From Clostridia bacterium (GTDB lineage Bacteria; Bacillota; Clostridia; Oscillospirales; Acutalibacteraceae): DNA of 44,620 bases. The stretch is taken from positions 1-44,620 of the forward strand of contig JAFSEF010000128.1 in the NCBI GenBank assembly GCA_017435865.1, given 5' to 3'. A program made the position numbers and the translations under genes. The notes under the pieces are model-generated. The model had not been told where the DNA came from, ran no database searches, and saw only the letters and a program-made list of their open reading frames with translations. Of this stretch, positions 7,323-15,704 are shown one piece after another. Position 1 is the first letter of the stretch, and every line of letters begins with the position of its first letter.

Positions 7323-9186
7323 AGTTTCGGTTCCTGTTATGAATGCAAATGTTACTGCAGAGAACAGAGAGTCTGTTCTTGCTCATATTCAGCGTTTTGA
7401 TGCAGAACGAATTTTTCTTGCTCTTGATTGTTATGAAATTGATATAGACAAAAAGACTGCAGCTTTAGCAGCACTTGCTGAAAATGCAGCATATTTTAAA
7501 TCACATGGCTTTGAAGTCGGTGCGTGGATATGGACATTCTGGATTCGTTCCGGGAATGATTTCCGTGATATGCGTACAATCAAAGGCAAAGATATTGCAG
7601 GCCACAAATGTCCGTCAGATGAAGACTTTGTTCGTTTTGCCTGCGATTATATTCGCGATATTGCAAAATGCGGAATCGATCTGATCATGTTTGACGATGA
7701 CTATCGATATGGATTTCAATCTGATGCAGCTGCATGTCTGTGTGACGGGCATATTGCACGTATCAATAAGCTCACCGGTGTAAATTGTACACGCGAAGAA
7801 CTTGAAAACTACATCACAACCGGTGGTAAAAATAAGTTTCGCGATGCATTTTTACAGGTCAACGGCGATTTGTTTCGTGATTTTGCTGTCAGTGTAAGAA
7901 AAGCAGTGGATACGGTTGATGTCAAGATGCGGGTTGGTTTTTGTGCTTGCATGAGCTCATGGGATCTTGATGGTGCAAATGCTTACGAAACAGCAAAGTT
8001 GCTTGCAGGGAATAACAGACCCTTTGTACGTCTTATAGGGGCTCCTTACTGGGCTGCTGTAAACGGTTGGGGAAATCAATTGCAGGATGTTATTGAGCTT
8101 GAAAGAATGGAAAGTACCTGGACAAAAGCTGATGATATTGAAGTGTTTTCTGAAGGAGATGCTTACCCGCGTCCGCGTTGCTGCACACCTGCAAGTTATG
8201 TTGAGGGATTTGATACCGCATTGCGTGCTGCAGGTTGCACGGACGGAATTCTGAAATACGGGATCGACTATATTTCAAAACCGGATTATGAAACAGGTTA
8301 TGCGGTCTTTCATGAACGCAATCGGAAGTTGTATAAAGAAATTGACAAATACTTTTCGAGTAAACAAAGTACAGGCATTCGTGTATATGAAAGTATGAAA
8401 AAGATTGCCGATTCCGTAACACCGTCGGCTGTGAATGACAGTATTGATATTGAGAATATTTTCTTTTCAAAAGCGGCAAGAACTTTGGCATACAACACAA
8501 TTCCGACTGTCTATGATGGCACGGGTGTTTGCGGAATTGTCTTTGATGAAAATGCAAGTAATTTGCCTGTGACCGCTCTTGAAAACGGTTTGATTCTTGA
8601 CATTGCAGCAGCTGAAATTCTGATGCAAAAAGGAATTGATGTAGGTATTTCAGATATTGGTCAAGCTGTGCAGAATGTGAACAAAGAACGATTCCTGCAT
8701 GACGGGAATAAGATCAGTGCTAACGGTTGCATTGTGTATGATGTCAGGTTAAAAGCAAATGTTCAGGTTCTCAGCACTGTTTCTGCTGCGGATCAGGAAA
8801 TCCCGTTTTCATTCCGCTATGAGAATGAAAACGGAAACCGTTTCTTTATTCTGAATATCAATACAAGAATCGGATCTGACAGATTGTTGAAACAGTATGC
8901 CCGCAGCAGACAGTATGCAACACAGACCCGGTGGTTGTGCGGAAAGAAGCTTCCTGCCTATTGCTACGGGAATCCAGCTTTGTACATGCAGACAAAAGAA
9001 TCTGAAGATGCACTCGCTGTCGGTCTCTGGAACTTTTTTGCAGACATTGCTGTGAACCCTGTTGTTGAACTTGCACGGAATTATAATGAAATTATTTTTA
9101 TCAACTGTAAGGGAAGTCTTGATGATGATAAGGTTTATTTGCAAGACATTCCTGCATACGGTTTTGCAGGGTTTGAAGTAAAATAA
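7315..9186 (+). CDS. Putative TIM-barrel glycoside hydrolase, unassigned family
   Basis: 623 residues, cytoplasmic (no signal peptide). Residues about 1-345 have the alternating pattern of a beta/alpha barrel: VGAWIWTFWI, CGIDLIMFDDDYRYGF (acidic cluster D127-D129), MRVGFCACMSSWDLDG, and EVFSEGDAYPRPRC with Glu280 in a place typical of a catalytic nucleophile at the end of a strand. The C-terminal half (about 390-623) looks like the trimerisation-like and beta-sandwich domains that follow the barrel in GH42-like enzymes. I cannot place it in a numbered family, so the activity is inferred from layout and context. It overlaps the CPBP gene and is followed by a strong terminator, so the pair form one unit. 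Confidence 0.6.
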   Translation: MYKVSVPVMNANVTAENRESVLAHIQRFDAERIFLALDCYEIDIDKKTAALAALAENAAYFKSHGFEVGAWIWTFWIRSGNDFRDMRTIKGKDIAGHKCPSDEDFVRFACDYIRDIAKCGIDLIMFDDDYRYGFQSDAAACLCDGHIARINKLTGVNCTREELENYITTGGKNKFRDAFLQVNGDLFRDFAVSVRKAVDTVDVKMRVGFCACMSSWDLDGANAYETAKLLAGNNRPFVRLIGAPYWAAVNGWGNQLQDVIELERMESTWTKADDIEVFSEGDAYPRPRCCTPASYVEGFDTALRAAGCTDGILKYGIDYISKPDYETGYAVFHERNRKLYKEIDKYFSSKQSTGIRVYESMKKIADSVTPSAVNDSIDIENIFFSKAARTLAYNTIPTVYDGTGVCGIVFDENASNLPVTALENGLILDIAAAEILMQKGIDVGISDIGQAVQNVNKERFLHDGNKISANGCIVYDVRLKANVQVLSTVSAADQEIPFSFRYENENGNRFFILNINTRIGSDRLLKQYARSRQYATQTRWLCGKKLPAYCYGNPALYMQTKESEDALAVGLWNFFADIAVNPVVELARNYNEIIFINCKGSLDDDKVYLQDIPAYGFAGFEVK

Positions 9187-9190
9187 TAAG

Positions 9191-9225
9191 GAACCGATTG
9201 TCTGATGTGGACAATCGGTTCTTTT
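9191..9225 (+). terminator. Terminator between convergent genes
   Basis: Perfect 12-bp stem GAACCGATTGTC (9191-9202) / GACAATCGGTTC (9210-9221), then TTTT. It lies between the plus-strand glycosidase-like gene and the minus-strand sialidase-fold gene. Confidence 0.85.
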
Positions 9226-9232
9226 GCACTGA

Positions 9233-10315
9233 TTATAATTCAAATGTCCATTTCTGCTGCATGATAACACATGGACCGTTTTCACTTTCTTTTGCATAAA
9301 AAACTGTCAGCAAGCTGCCGTCATCAAGTTCAATTGTTGACGGATAGCCGAGATCGTCACTGATGTTGTTCTTATACAACCATTGATCTTCACCCCATGT
9401 TCTGCCACCGTCTGTTGAAAACATGACCTTGATTCCGTAGGGAGCTTCTCTGTATCCGTGGCAAGAGATCAGAACGCCGGATGAATGCAATAAAAGATGA
9501 GATGGTGCACCGCCGAAATCAGGCAGAATCTTTTCGGCAGGTGACCATGTTTTACCGCCGTCTTCCGACACAGTCTGCCATGTCGTGAAGTTGTGTTCTG
9601 CACGGAAATGACAAACAATTCTTCCGTCGGGCAATTGAATGGCGTGCGGTTCATTTGCATAAACTCTTGTACCATTGTCGTAAGCATTGTCCATTTTGCC
9701 GATGAATTGCATTGAACCGTCGCAATTGATTTTGTAAGCAGCAAGATAGTCATCTTTGCCTGCTTTTGACTCATCTGTGATAAAAGAATAACCCATCCAG
9801 AGGATACTTCCGTCGTTTAAAACACACGGTCCGTGAGGTGAAGTGACGGCACTGAGGTGCAGATCGCCAAAAGTTAAACCATTATCGGTGCTGATTCTGA
9901 AAGTTGAACCGAGAACTTTTCTTTCTTCATCATCAGTTACTGTTGCAAGATAATTGCATATGTAATTTTTAATTTCTTCAGGTTCATCCTGTGCACAATG
10001 CTTTTGAAATTCACGTGTATTATTGAAAGATGTCACAATCAGACCGCTTTCACCGAAAGGACAAAGACCTGCATCGCGGTCATCGAGAACGGTGTCAATA
10101 ACAGGAAACGCATTTGTATATGTTTTTCCGTTGTCGTCACTGAAAGCCATAACAGCTTTGCCGAACGGACACACGTGTCCCAAACGATAGCCTGAAGCAG
10201 CAACCGCGATTCTGCCGTTTTTTAATCTTGCAACGGTTGGCCATCCGAAATAATTATGTTTTGAAAGGGGATTATTGATAATGGTTGATGGTTTTTCAAT
10301 AAGATTGATTTTCAT
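9233..10315 (-). CDS. Sialidase-fold (BNR/Asp-box repeat) protein
   Basis: 360 residues, six-bladed propeller type. Four Asp-boxes (SxDxGxTW-like) are visible: FSDDNGKTYT, STDNGLTFG, SEDGGKTWS and STDGGRTWG. No signal peptide, so cytoplasmic. The N-terminal FRIP-type motif that supplies the first catalytic Arg in GH33 sialidases reads YFGWPTVARL here, with no Arg in the usual place, so sialic-acid cleavage is doubtful. Many such Firmicutes proteins are labelled exo-alpha-sialidase on fold alone. Its own promoter lies at 10348-10376, divergent from the GH78 gene, and AAAGGA is upstream of ATG 10315. Confidence 0.72.
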   Translation of the reverse strand: MKINLIEKPSTIINNPLSKHNYFGWPTVARLKNGRIAVAASGYRLGHVCPFGKAVMAFSDDNGKTYTNAFPVIDTVLDDRDAGLCPFGESGLIVTSFNNTREFQKHCAQDEPEEIKNYICNYLATVTDDEERKVLGSTFRISTDNGLTFGDLHLSAVTSPHGPCVLNDGSILWMGYSFITDESKAGKDDYLAAYKINCDGSMQFIGKMDNAYDNGTRVYANEPHAIQLPDGRIVCHFRAEHNFTTWQTVSEDGGKTWSPAEKILPDFGGAPSHLLLHSSGVLISCHGYREAPYGIKVMFSTDGGRTWGEDQWLYKNNISDDLGYPSTIELDDGSLLTVFYAKESENGPCVIMQQKWTFEL

Positions 10316-10347
10316 TATTTTTACAATCCTTTCACCGTATTGAATTT

Positions 10348-10376
10348 ATATTATCACATTCATTGGTAAAACGCAA
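10348..10376 (-). promoter_or_regulatory. Promoter of the sialidase-fold gene
   Basis: Minus strand: -35 TTGCGT (10371-10376), 17-base spacer, -10 TAATAT (10348-10353). Confidence 0.6.
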
Positions 10377-10391
10377 TTGTTGAAAAAAGAA

Positions 10392-10420
10392 TTGACAAAT
10401 GTTTACAAAACAAACATAAT
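10392..10420 (+). promoter_or_regulatory. Promoter of the GH78 gene with palindrome in the spacer
   Basis: -35 TTGACA (10392-10397), 17-base spacer, -10 CATAAT (10415-10420). The spacer contains TGTTT-N7-AAACA (10400-10416), a weak dyad that could be a repressor site. Confidence 0.75.
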
Positions 10421-10449
10421 AGTGTTACTACATATTCGGAGGCTTGTAT

Positions 10450-12651
10450 ATGAATAGCAATCCCTTATCTGCTGCCGTCTGGATCGGTGCTGAACAGAAC
10501 ATTGTTTCTCCTTTGTTTATGCGGAAGTTTTCCGTCGATCAATGCACAAAAGCAGAACTTATTATAACGTCTCTCGGCTTTTTTGAAGCTAAAATCAATG
10601 GCAAAAATGTTACTGACTATATGTTCTTACCTGTTGTGACAGACTTTGAAGAACGAGATATGTCAAAGTGGAGTTATCCGATCTTTGATACCCTGACACA
10701 TCGCCTGTATTATTATACATTTGACATTGGTTCTTTGTTGTCAGTCGGTGAAAATACTCTGACTGTTCAACTTGGTAACGGTTGGTATATTCAGAATGAA
10801 CGTGTTGCTGAAGGTGATATGTCCTTTGGCGATCGGTTGAAGACAGCTTTTTGTATTCGTTTACATACAGCAAACGGAATCATTGATGTACTGTCCGACG
10901 GATCTGAAATCTGCTATGACAGTGAAATTGTATACTCTAATCTTTTCATTGGGGAGATCATAGATCCGGCCAATATTACGAACGAAAGCAAAACAGTTTC
11001 AGTTTGTTGTGCGCCCCGAACACAGCTTTGTGAAGCCGTCGGCACGCCGGATAAAATAATACGAACAATCAAACCGAAATTGCTTTCAGTGAAGAATGGT
11101 AAAAAGATTTATGATGCCGGTGAAAATACAAGCGGTCTTGTCAGAGTAACGGCAAAAAACCTTCCCGGAGATAAGATTGTATTGCGTTATTCCGAAGAGC
11201 TTGATGATAACGGAAATCTTACTTTTGACACTTGCGGAGGATTCTACACATGTACCTCAGGCAGAAAGCAGATTCAGGAGGATATTTTTGTCTGCAACGG
11301 AGAATCATACACCTTTTGCCCAAAATACGTGTGGCATGCATTTCGCTATTTTGAAGTCGATGGTGAATTTGATAACATTGAGCTGCTTGTTATTCATGCT
11401 GATACACCTGTTTTGTCAAGTTTTGAAAGTTCGTCAGAAGGCATGAATTTTTTGTATGATGCTTACATTCGTTCGCAGCTTACCAATATGCATGGCAGCA
11501 TACCGTCGGATTGTCCGCATCGTGAGAGACTCGGGTATACGGGTGACGGACAGGTTTGTGCACCTGCCGGTATGTTGTTGCTGGATGCAAAAGAGTTCTA
11601 CAGAAAATGGATGCAGGATATACTTGATTGTCAGTGCCAATTAAGCGGTCATGTGCAACACACTGCACCTATGATGGGTGGCGGCGGTGGTCCCGGCGGA
11701 TGGGGATGTGCAATTGTTTTTGTGCCGTATGCATTTTACAAACAATACGGCGAAGTGCAAATGCTTGAAAAGACCTATGAGCCGATGCGTCGCTGGGTAA
11801 GTTATCTGCTGACAAAATGTGAAAACAATCTGGTTGTTCGTGAAGAAGACGGCGGTTGGTGTCTCGGTGATTGGTGCACAAGAGAGAAAATTGTTTTACC
11901 GGAACCTTTTGTCAATACCTGTTTCTTCATCAGAATACTGCATATTCTTTCTGAAATTGCCGTAATACTTGGTCGTACTTCTGATATTGATTATTATAAT
12001 GAGCTGATCAATGCTCTTTCTGCTGCAGTCATTGATCATTACAAGGATAAGAATGATTCTTCTTTCTGCGACGGTGTACAGGGGGCTGATGTTTATGCAG
12101 TTATTGCAGGTCTTGCCGAAAAGCAATCTGTTGATTCTATCGCAGAAAAGTACAATCAGATGGGCTATTTTGACACCGGTTTTATTGCAACTGATCTGCT
12201 TTGCGGACTGCTCACAGAGAACGGATATGCAGATACATTTCAGAAGCTTCTTGACAGCGAAGAACTTGGGTCATATTTGTATATGAAACGTCGTGGAGCT
12301 ACAACTGTATGGGAGAATTGGAACGGCAATGACTCGCATAATCATCCGATGTTCGGTGCATCTGCGAGATATCTCTTTACAGGTATTCTCGGCATCAAAC
12401 AAGCAGAAACGAGTGTTGCTTTCGATGCGTTGTTGATTGCACCGCAAATCCCTCAAGATCTTTCTTATGCAAAGGGATCATTGGTTTTGCCATGCGGTAA
12501 GGTAACAGTTGCTTTTGAACGTAACGATAACGGTATTGTGTTTGATATCGAATTGCCTGCTGATAAAACAGCTCAATTTATATATAAAGAAAAAGCGATG
12601 ACACTTTGTGCCGGCATGAATACTGTTCAATATGAAGGATCAATAATATGA
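10450..12651 (+). CDS. GH78 alpha-L-rhamnosidase
   Basis: 733 residues. The N-terminal beta-sandwich has the GH78 signature SLGFFEAKINGKNVTDYMF and QLGNGWYIQNERV. The (alpha/alpha)6 barrel begins near residue 330 and carries DCPHRERLGYTGDGQ (D354 to D366, with Glu359), the conserved acidic cluster that holds the general acid, and later EENGNDSHNHPMFG-like residues (seen as WENWNGNDSHNHPMFG) near the C-terminus. It should remove terminal alpha-L-rhamnose from oligosaccharides or glycosides. No signal peptide, hence cytoplasmic. ATG 10450 follows CGGAGG; the frame also opens at TTG 10444 without a good site. The stop overlaps the start of the MBL gene by four bases. Confidence 0.92.
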   Translation: MNSNPLSAAVWIGAEQNIVSPLFMRKFSVDQCTKAELIITSLGFFEAKINGKNVTDYMFLPVVTDFEERDMSKWSYPIFDTLTHRLYYYTFDIGSLLSVGENTLTVQLGNGWYIQNERVAEGDMSFGDRLKTAFCIRLHTANGIIDVLSDGSEICYDSEIVYSNLFIGEIIDPANITNESKTVSVCCAPRTQLCEAVGTPDKIIRTIKPKLLSVKNGKKIYDAGENTSGLVRVTAKNLPGDKIVLRYSEELDDNGNLTFDTCGGFYTCTSGRKQIQEDIFVCNGESYTFCPKYVWHAFRYFEVDGEFDNIELLVIHADTPVLSSFESSSEGMNFLYDAYIRSQLTNMHGSIPSDCPHRERLGYTGDGQVCAPAGMLLLDAKEFYRKWMQDILDCQCQLSGHVQHTAPMMGGGGGPGGWGCAIVFVPYAFYKQYGEVQMLEKTYEPMRRWVSYLLTKCENNLVVREEDGGWCLGDWCTREKIVLPEPFVNTCFFIRILHILSEIAVILGRTSDIDYYNELINALSAAVIDHYKDKNDSSFCDGVQGADVYAVIAGLAEKQSVDSIAEKYNQMGYFDTGFIATDLLCGLLTENGYADTFQKLLDSEELGSYLYMKRRGATTVWENWNGNDSHNHPMFGASARYLFTGILGIKQAETSVAFDALLIAPQIPQDLSYAKGSLVLPCGKVTVAFERNDNGIVFDIELPADKTAQFIYKEKAMTLCAGMNTVQYEGSII

Positions 12652-13526
12652 ACACGCTGAAAGTATATGACGTTCGTGTTTTACCCGGTGATGCTTCTTT
12701 TTTGCTCGATGACGGTAAAACTGCAATTCTTTATGATGCAGGATTCGGCTTTACGGGATACGGTATTGCGGAAAATATCAGAAAAATGATCGGTTCAAGA
12801 CAGCTTGATTATATCTTTCTGACACATTCACATTATGATCATGTGCTCGGCAGTGCTGCTATTTGCCGTGTGTTTCCTGAAGCAAAAGTGGTCGCAAGTG
12901 CACGTACGGCTTATGTTTTTACTCGTCCCGGTGCACTTGCTGTAATGAAAGACCTTGATGATAAATATGCACAACGGTGCGGTGAAACTCCTTGTGCGTT
13001 TTTAGGTTCGGAACTTCATGTCGATATAGTTGTTTCGGATGGCGATGTTGTGGAAGCAGGGGATATGAAGTATGAGGTCGTGGAGTTGCCCGGTCACACA
13101 TTTTGCTCAATCGGTTTTTATTTACAGGGGCAGGAAATGCTGCTTGCTTGTGAATCGCTCGGCGTATACAATGGCGGTGACGTGATCGTACCCTCTGTTC
13201 TTGTGGGATGCAAAGCTGCACTTTCGTCGATTGAAAGAGTATGCAAAATGAAGATCCGAAAGATTCTTATGCCGCACTACGGTATGCTCACTGACGAAGA
13301 AACAGCGTTTTATCTGCAGAATTGTTACCGGGCAACAGAGAATTGTATTTCGTTTGTATATGATCGCTTGCAAGCAGGAAAATCAAACGAAGAGATTATT
13401 GCAGACTTCTTTGCCGAATTCAGAAAGGGGACAGTCTGTGATAAATATCCGCTTGATGCGGCGACTCTCAATACAAATATCATGATAAATCTTGTACGAA
13501 AAGAGCTGCTGGGACAAAGTATATAA
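12648..13526 (+). CDS. MBL-fold metallo-hydrolase
   Basis: 292 residues. The zinc motif HSHYDH (His60, His62, Asp64, His65) follows the strand YIFLT; further ligands are ELPGHTFCSIGF (His in PGHT) and ILMPHYG near residue 210. This is a general MBL hydrolase fold (glyoxalase II/lactonase-like). Its ATG lies within ATGA overlapping the GH78 stop, so it is made together with the rhamnosidase; a lactonase or ester hydrolase role acting on a rhamnoside aglycone or sugar lactone is possible but only inferred. A bidirectional terminator follows. Confidence 0.85.
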   Translation: MNTLKVYDVRVLPGDASFLLDDGKTAILYDAGFGFTGYGIAENIRKMIGSRQLDYIFLTHSHYDHVLGSAAICRVFPEAKVVASARTAYVFTRPGALAVMKDLDDKYAQRCGETPCAFLGSELHVDIVVSDGDVVEAGDMKYEVVELPGHTFCSIGFYLQGQEMLLACESLGVYNGGDVIVPSVLVGCKAALSSIERVCKMKIRKILMPHYGMLTDEETAFYLQNCYRATENCISFVYDRLQAGKSNEEIIADFFAEFRKGTVCDKYPLDAATLNTNIMINLVRKELLGQSI

Positions 13527-13533
13527 AAAATAA

Positions 13534-13570
13534 GAACCTGCCTTGTTGTAAGGCAGGTTCAGATTTTTTT
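13534..13570. terminator. Bidirectional terminator
   Basis: Perfect 11-bp stem GAACCTGCCTT (13534-13544) / AAGGCAGGTTC (13550-13560). T run at 13564-13570 on the plus strand, and an A-rich flank (13523-13533) gives a T run on the minus strand. It serves the MBL gene and the convergent aldo/keto reductase gene. Confidence 0.88.
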
Positions 13571-13573
13571 GTG

Positions 13574-14701
13574 TCAGAGTTTTTTTGCAAATTCGGTCAT
13601 CATATCTGATATTGCGATCTGTTGCGGACAGACCGACTCGCAGGCTTTGCAATGCAGACAAGCTTTCGGTTGTTTGTCTTCTGCAAGTGAACGCATGCGG
13701 ATCAGTGGAACAATTCCTGTTGAAAGGCAGCTTTCGTTATACATTTCAACAATCCACGGAATATTCAGCTCCATCGGACAATGTTGTGTGCAATATCCGC
13801 AAGCTGTGCAGGGAAGTGCTGTTTTTTCTGTAATCTTTTTTGCTGCAGTTTGCAACAATGACCATTCGGTTTCATTCAACGGTTTGTGTTCTGACATGAT
13901 TTTTGTGTTCTCAGTCAGCTGTTGCATATTTGACATTCCCGAGAGTACCATTGTGACCTGCGGAATGCTCTGCAGAAAACGAAATCCCCAGGAAGGTATG
14001 CTTTCATCAGGTCTTGCTTCAAGCAGCGGTTTGGCAATTTCATCATCAAGAACCGCAAGTTTACCGCCACGCAGCGGTTCCATGACCCATACGGGAATGT
14101 TGTATGATGTCAGCAATTCTACTTTTGCTTTTGCATCCTGAAACTCCCAGTCAAGATAATTCAACTGAATCTGACAGAATTCCATATGTTCCCCGTATTC
14201 TTCCAGAAACTTTTTCATAACCGGCATTCCGCCGTGTGCCGAGAAACCGAGGTGACGGATTCTTCCGTTTTGCTTTTGATTCAATAAATAAGAAAAGTCA
14301 CCATATTTTTCATCATCAAGATATTCGTTGATGTTCGTTTCGCATACATTGTGAAACAGATAAAAGTCAAAATAATCAACTTTGCATCTTTCGAGCTGTT
14401 TTGTGAATACTTCTTCTGCTCTGCCCATATATGAAAGGTCATATCCCGGGAATTTGCTCGCAAGAAAATAGGAATCACGAGGATATTTCTGCAAGAATTT
14501 AGCGACTGTCGGTTCGCTGTTGCCGCCATGATACCCCCATGCTGTGTCAAAATAATTGATTGCGTTCTGCATACAAAAATCAATCATTTTTTCAGTTTCG
14601 TTTTCTTCTATAAAAGGTTTACCGTATCCGTCACCGGGTAAACGCATGCACCCCATGCCGAGCGATGGGAGTGTTTTTCCTTTGTATTCCTTAAAAAGCA
14701 T
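13574..14701 (-). CDS. Aldo/keto reductase with C-terminal 4Fe-4S domain
   Basis: 375 residues. Residues 1-270 form the AKR barrel: GMGCMRLP, NYFDTAWGYHGGNSE (catalytic Asp and Tyr), KFPGYD (catalytic Lys), DYFDFYLFHNV, HLGFSAHG. The C-terminal 100 residues carry two ferredoxin-like clusters, CTACGYCTQHCP and CLHCKACESVCP. This architecture is common in anaerobic Clostridia, where the Fe-S part may supply electrons in place of NADPH. The substrate is unknown; the sugar-enzyme context suggests a carbohydrate aldehyde or ketone. Promoter at 14734-14761, single-gene unit. Confidence 0.9.
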   Translation of the reverse strand: MLFKEYKGKTLPSLGMGCMRLPGDGYGKPFIEENETEKMIDFCMQNAINYFDTAWGYHGGNSEPTVAKFLQKYPRDSYFLASKFPGYDLSYMGRAEEVFTKQLERCKVDYFDFYLFHNVCETNINEYLDDEKYGDFSYLLNQKQNGRIRHLGFSAHGGMPVMKKFLEEYGEHMEFCQIQLNYLDWEFQDAKAKVELLTSYNIPVWVMEPLRGGKLAVLDDEIAKPLLEARPDESIPSWGFRFLQSIPQVTMVLSGMSNMQQLTENTKIMSEHKPLNETEWSLLQTAAKKITEKTALPCTACGYCTQHCPMELNIPWIVEMYNESCLSTGIVPLIRMRSLAEDKQPKACLHCKACESVCPQQIAISDMMTEFAKKL

Positions 14702-14733
14702 GACTTTTTTCTCCGTTTGTGTTTGATATGATA

Positions 14734-14761
14734 ATTATACTTTATTTTTTGTTGAAGTCAA
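14734..14761 (-). promoter_or_regulatory. Promoter of the aldo/keto reductase gene
   Basis: Minus strand: -35 TTGACT (14756-14761), 16-base spacer, -10 TATAAT (14734-14739). Confidence 0.72.
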
Positions 14762-14790
14762 GATTGAACGCCTTTTTGATATTGAACTTC

Positions 14791-14819
14791 TTGACAGTCG
14801 AATCTTATTTTTATATACT
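14791..14819 (+). promoter_or_regulatory. Promoter of the GDPD gene
   Basis: -35 TTGACA (14791-14796), 17-base spacer, -10 TATACT (14814-14819), 38 bases before the start codon. Confidence 0.8.
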
Positions 14820-14856
14820 ATATTATGGTATATTTTGCAGCGGAGGATTTTATATA

Positions 14857-15699
14857 ATGGAATTTGATCTTCGTCAAGAAGCGAAAGAAAACATAATTGT
14901 AGTCGCTCATCGCGGTGCTGCAGGCGGCAATATTCCTTGTAACACATTGGCTTCCTATGAAATTGCTCTCAAGCAAGGAGCAGATATGATTGAGGTCGAT
15001 GTCAGTTGCAGTAAGGACGGAAAATTGTTTCTGTTTCATCCCGGTATGGAACGTGCTCATCTGAATCGTTGGAGACCGTTGCCGACTATGAATCTTGATG
15101 CTGTTTGCAAGCAACACTATGTTAATGCAGACAAGACACAGACACAGTTCACGATTGCTGATTTTGACTCTTTTCTTGAACAGTTCAAAGGGCGATGCTA
15201 CATTAATATTGATAAATTCTGGGACAATCCTCAGAAAATTTATGAGGCAATAAAAAAACACGGAATGACAGAGCAGATGCTTGTCAAGAGCAAGCTTTCT
15301 GATAAGGTTCTCTCTGTGCTTGAGGAAGTGGCACCTGAATTGCCGTTTATGCCGATTGTTCGCAATGAGCATCCGCAGCATGAAAAACTTCTTAAAATGA
15401 ATGTGAATTACGTTGGTGTTGAAGTGTTGTTCAAAAATGACACAGAACAAGTTGCAAGTGATGCCTTTATTGAACAGATGCATCGAGATGATATTCTTGT
15501 TTGGGCAAACACCATAATTTATAACTACAAGGAGCAGCTTGCCGGCGGTCACAGTGATGACAGTGCACTGACTGTGAATGAAGATTACGGTTGGGGTTGG
15601 ATTGCAGATAAAGGATTTGACTGCATACAGACCGATTGGCCGATGATGTTGGTTGAATATCTGAAGAGAACAAATAAATATTACAGAGCAAAGGGTTGA
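14857..15699 (+). CDS. Glycerophosphodiester phosphodiesterase family protein
   Basis: 280 residues. The GDPD catalytic start VVAHRGAAGGNIPCNT has His18-Arg19; ADMIEVDVSCSKDGKLFLFH carries the metal-binding Glu and Asp and the second catalytic His region; the end has GFDCIQTDWP. The family hydrolyses glycerophosphodiesters to glycerol 3-phosphate and an alcohol. The usual HD of the second motif reads FHPGMER rather than HDxxxxR, so the substrate may differ from the standard ones. ATG 14857 follows AGCGGAGGA by nine bases; the longer frame from 14719 would start upstream of the promoter. The next gene follows directly. Confidence 0.85.
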   Translation: MEFDLRQEAKENIIVVAHRGAAGGNIPCNTLASYEIALKQGADMIEVDVSCSKDGKLFLFHPGMERAHLNRWRPLPTMNLDAVCKQHYVNADKTQTQFTIADFDSFLEQFKGRCYINIDKFWDNPQKIYEAIKKHGMTEQMLVKSKLSDKVLSVLEEVAPELPFMPIVRNEHPQHEKLLKMNVNYVGVEVLFKNDTEQVASDAFIEQMHRDDILVWANTIIYNYKEQLAGGHSDDSALTVNEDYGWGWIADKGFDCIQTDWPMMLVEYLKRTNKYYRAKG

Positions 15700-15704
15700 T
15701 GAGT

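Noticed and set aside
14818-15552. A 244-codon minus-strand frame opposite the GDPD gene
   Set aside because: Antisense shadow; the GDPD frame has catalytic motifs, promoter and ribosome binding site.
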